In this document: positions 62,168 to 64,000 of the stretch, one piece after another
Numbering within the stretch: the first letter of the stretch is position 1
Layout: each line of letters starts with the position of its first letter
Assembly (NCBI GenBank): GCA_030620095.1
Contig: JAUTXW010002096.1
Coordinates: forward strand, 310,001 to 374,000
Direction of reading: 5' to 3'
Length of the DNA stretch: 64,000 bases
DNA from: Kuschelorhynchus macadamiae
Taxonomy: Eukaryota; Arthropoda; Insecta; Coleoptera; Curculionidae
Translations under genes and position numbers: made by a program
Notes under the pieces: model-generated
Databases searched by the model: none
Told to the model about the DNA's origin: nothing
What the model saw: only the letters and a program-made list of their open reading frames with translations

Positions 62168-62240
62168 GGTACGATAACGCAATTGGTTAGAGCAACGGAC
62201 TAGTGATCCAGAAGTGTGGATTCGAACTCCGCTCGTACCT
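62168..62240 (+). tRNA. Diverged tRNA-Thr(AGT)-like sequence outside the array
   Basis: It lies 190 bp after the unit C copy with the same flanks ('GGTTATGATACTGGTGGGTT' upstream, 'CTTTTGCTGTTG' downstream), so it is a tandem duplicate of the tRNA-bearing segment. The T-arm GTGGA/TCCGC with TTCGAAC is well formed. The D-stem (ACGC/GAGC) is broken. Confidence 0.4.
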
Positions 62241-62477
62241 TATCTTTTGCTGTTGGTTATGAATATTTCTAACAAAAATATACTTTTTAATCAAAAATAA
62301 ATATGTAAAACCAGATTACAATGAAACATGCGTGTAAAAACCAGTAAGTAAAGTCTTATAGTAATAAATATTGTTTCTTCTTACCGTAAATACATTCTTA
62401 ATTTTCATTTTCAACCACAGGATCTGCATCATTTTGATACCGATTTCATAAATCGATGATTTTTTCCCAACAAGGCA

Positions 62478-62520
62478 GTTGATTATTATCACCGAACATT
62501 AATAAGACTGTTCGGTGTTA
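62478..62520. repeat. Short hairpin (ACCGAACA/TGTTCGGT)
   Basis: 'ATTATTATCACCGAACA' is mirrored by 'TGTTCGGTGTTATTAT' around a 10-bp loop. Its function is unknown. Confidence 0.6.
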
Positions 62521-62645
62521 TTATTTAACATTGTTCTGGATTTGGTAACCGAGAAACGAAACAATAATGGCGCACAAGGTAAAAACCGTTAATCTTGCCT
62601 CTGACTTGAAAGAGATGTAACATTCTATTATAGACTCATTGGATG

Positions 62646-63355
62646 TCAAATTCAACCCAAACTTGGTATATACGGAGCACCCCCTTAACTTCTTAAATTA
62701 CAGGTTTTCAATACAGGATGTAACAAAAGTTGCGTTGCAATCCAAAGCTACATTTTTTTAAATAGAACAAACACCTAGATTATTTTTTCATATTTGCATT
62801 CTATTGTCAATTCTTATACTTTTTCTTGAAATATACCGTGTCTCTTATTCTGCACTTTTATTCTATTTTTAGAACATCTATTACCTAATATCAATTTTCG
62901 GTTAAACCATAATTGGGTCTCAGTTTCACTTTTTGATATTAGAGTATCAAAATTAGAAGTTTCGGTCAGTCTGGGAGTTAATATCACGTGAAAAAATATT
63001 TTAAAAAAGATAACAAAATGCAAATTATTTTGTTCCAAGTATAGATGCTTAGTTTCTACCCGGCCGGCGTTGAAACAGCTATCATTGCCATTTTAAGACA
63101 TTAATTATTTCAAAACAAATACATTTACAAATAAAGTAGGTATTTTAGATAAAATGTCTAAAATTTATATTACAATTTCAAAAAAACCAGGAGGTCCATT
63201 TAAAAAAATATAATATTGGGTTGCAACGCAATTTTTTTACGCCCTGAATAAAATAGGCTCCCAACTTTCAAATATAACGTTTTTTTTTATATATCTAACA
63301 TTTAAGAAGTTAAGGGTGGGCTCCATTTATACCCAGCCACCCTGTACTTTTAGCC
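62646..63355. mobile_element. MITE-like element with inverted ends of about 100 bp
   Basis: 'CCCTTAACTTCTTAAA' on the left is mirrored by 'TTTAAGAAGTTAAGGG' on the right (about 63300-63315). 'GTTGCGTTGCAATCC' is mirrored by 'GGGTTGCAACGCAA' (about 63218-63231). The right border has CACCCTGTA. No gene is evident inside. Confidence 0.65.
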
Positions 63356-63635
63356 AGAATATTTACCTTATGCGGTCAAAAAATCGTGTAAAAAACGGAA
63401 AAAATTAAACACTTTTTTTTGCTTAATAGTTAGAGGCAACAGAAGGCACTAAAAACATTGAAAATTTTACCAACTGGTTTTTGTGCCATAACTCTTTTTC
63501 GCTTTGTTATAGGATAAATATGGTGCTCTTATATAAAAGAATCGGTAAATTCGTCTTTACTAAAATTTCCCTCGTCCACAATTTAAATACTTACAATACA
63601 CTGCTTATATAGGGGTTTATTTATTTGGTAGTAAC

Positions 63636-64000
63636 TTCATCATGTAATCTGTAAGTTATTTAATTTTTTTAGCTTTTAATTAATTTATTTATTATTATTT
63701 GTGTATTTTTGATAATATAATTTACGCTGCCTGCAAATACTAAATGATGTCCTTTATTATTTTCCTTCATTAAAAGAAGGTTTTATTCAAGGAATTCGAA
63801 TTCGGGCTAACAAAATGTTTAAATATTCAATCAAATTCGAATTTCTGGAATAAAACCTTCTTTTAATGGAGGAAAATAATAAAAGACATAATTTAGTATT
63901 TGCCGGCAGCGTAAATTGTATTATCAAAAATACCCAAGTAATAATAAATAAATTAATTAAAAACTAAAAAAATTAAATAAATTACAGATTATATTATGTT
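63636..64000. repeat. Large inverted repeat running off the window (arms 63636-63800 and 63836-64000)
   Basis: It is symmetric around 63818: 'AAAAGAAGGTTTTATTC' mirrors 'GAATAAAACCTTCTTTT', and the match continues to the window edge with few changes. It is probably a palindromic MITE or opposed element ends. Confidence 0.85.

Overview
The window reads as nuclear DNA of an arthropod, most likely an insect. It is very AT-rich, has no operons, has spliced coding exons, many microsatellites, and fragments of at least six classes of transposable element. Only one stretch is a clearly recognisable host gene: an internal exon of a CIBAR1/FAM92-type BAR-domain protein (9398-9660, minus strand). Two further sets of exon-like pieces have matching splice phases but no family I recognise (27057-29083 minus; 40013-42009 plus). 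No bacterial features were seen.

Layout: 0-1.5 kb holds a rearranged Penelope-like element (PLE) with a 270-bp-arm palindrome, 132-bp pseudo-LTR repeats and a (TA)n tail. 2.4-3.4 kb is a broken hAT-type (DUF4371/ZMYM1-like) transposase cut by a TTAA MITE. 3.7-5.05 kb carries an LTR-element gag fragment and a second PLE fragment. 5.7-7.8 kb looks like an LTR plus primer-binding site and a gag stub. 9.4 kb is the CIBAR1 exon. 10.6-11.2 kb is a hAT MITE with an 8-bp target duplication. 12.3 and 20.3 kb are two full TTAA MITEs. 14.8-16.8 kb is a pair of PLE copies in opposite orientation with broken reverse transcriptases. 25.7-29.7 kb looks like a 4-kb element with terminal inverted repeats enclosing a spliced gene. 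31.8-34.2 kb is a decayed R1-like non-LTR retrotransposon lying inside a (TA)n tract. 34.2-35.4 and 39.2-39.65 kb are very long (TA)n tracts bordering PLE-like ends. 43.1-43.6 kb is a nested hairpin MITE with TA target duplication.

From 43.86 to 62.08 kb a unit of about 6.35 kb is repeated in tandem 2.87 times with very high identity. Every unit carries two intact-looking hammerhead self-cleaving ribozymes facing opposite ways in perfect or near-perfect 96-bp inverted arms, a PLE-like palindrome, a 100-bp hairpin, a last-exon-like segment and a tRNA-Thr(AGT)-like sequence.

The most unusual theme is the recurrence of hammerhead or hammerhead-like modules at retroelement ends. They often occur as inverted pairs, and nearly always have a self-complementary stem III (ACGT, ACACGTGT, ACGCGCGT) immediately after the GAAA box. 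Hammerhead ribozymes in PLEs are established knowledge; the inverted-pair architecture and its amplification inside a 6.35-kb tandem array are what deserve a second look. All calls come from reading the sequence; no database search was run.
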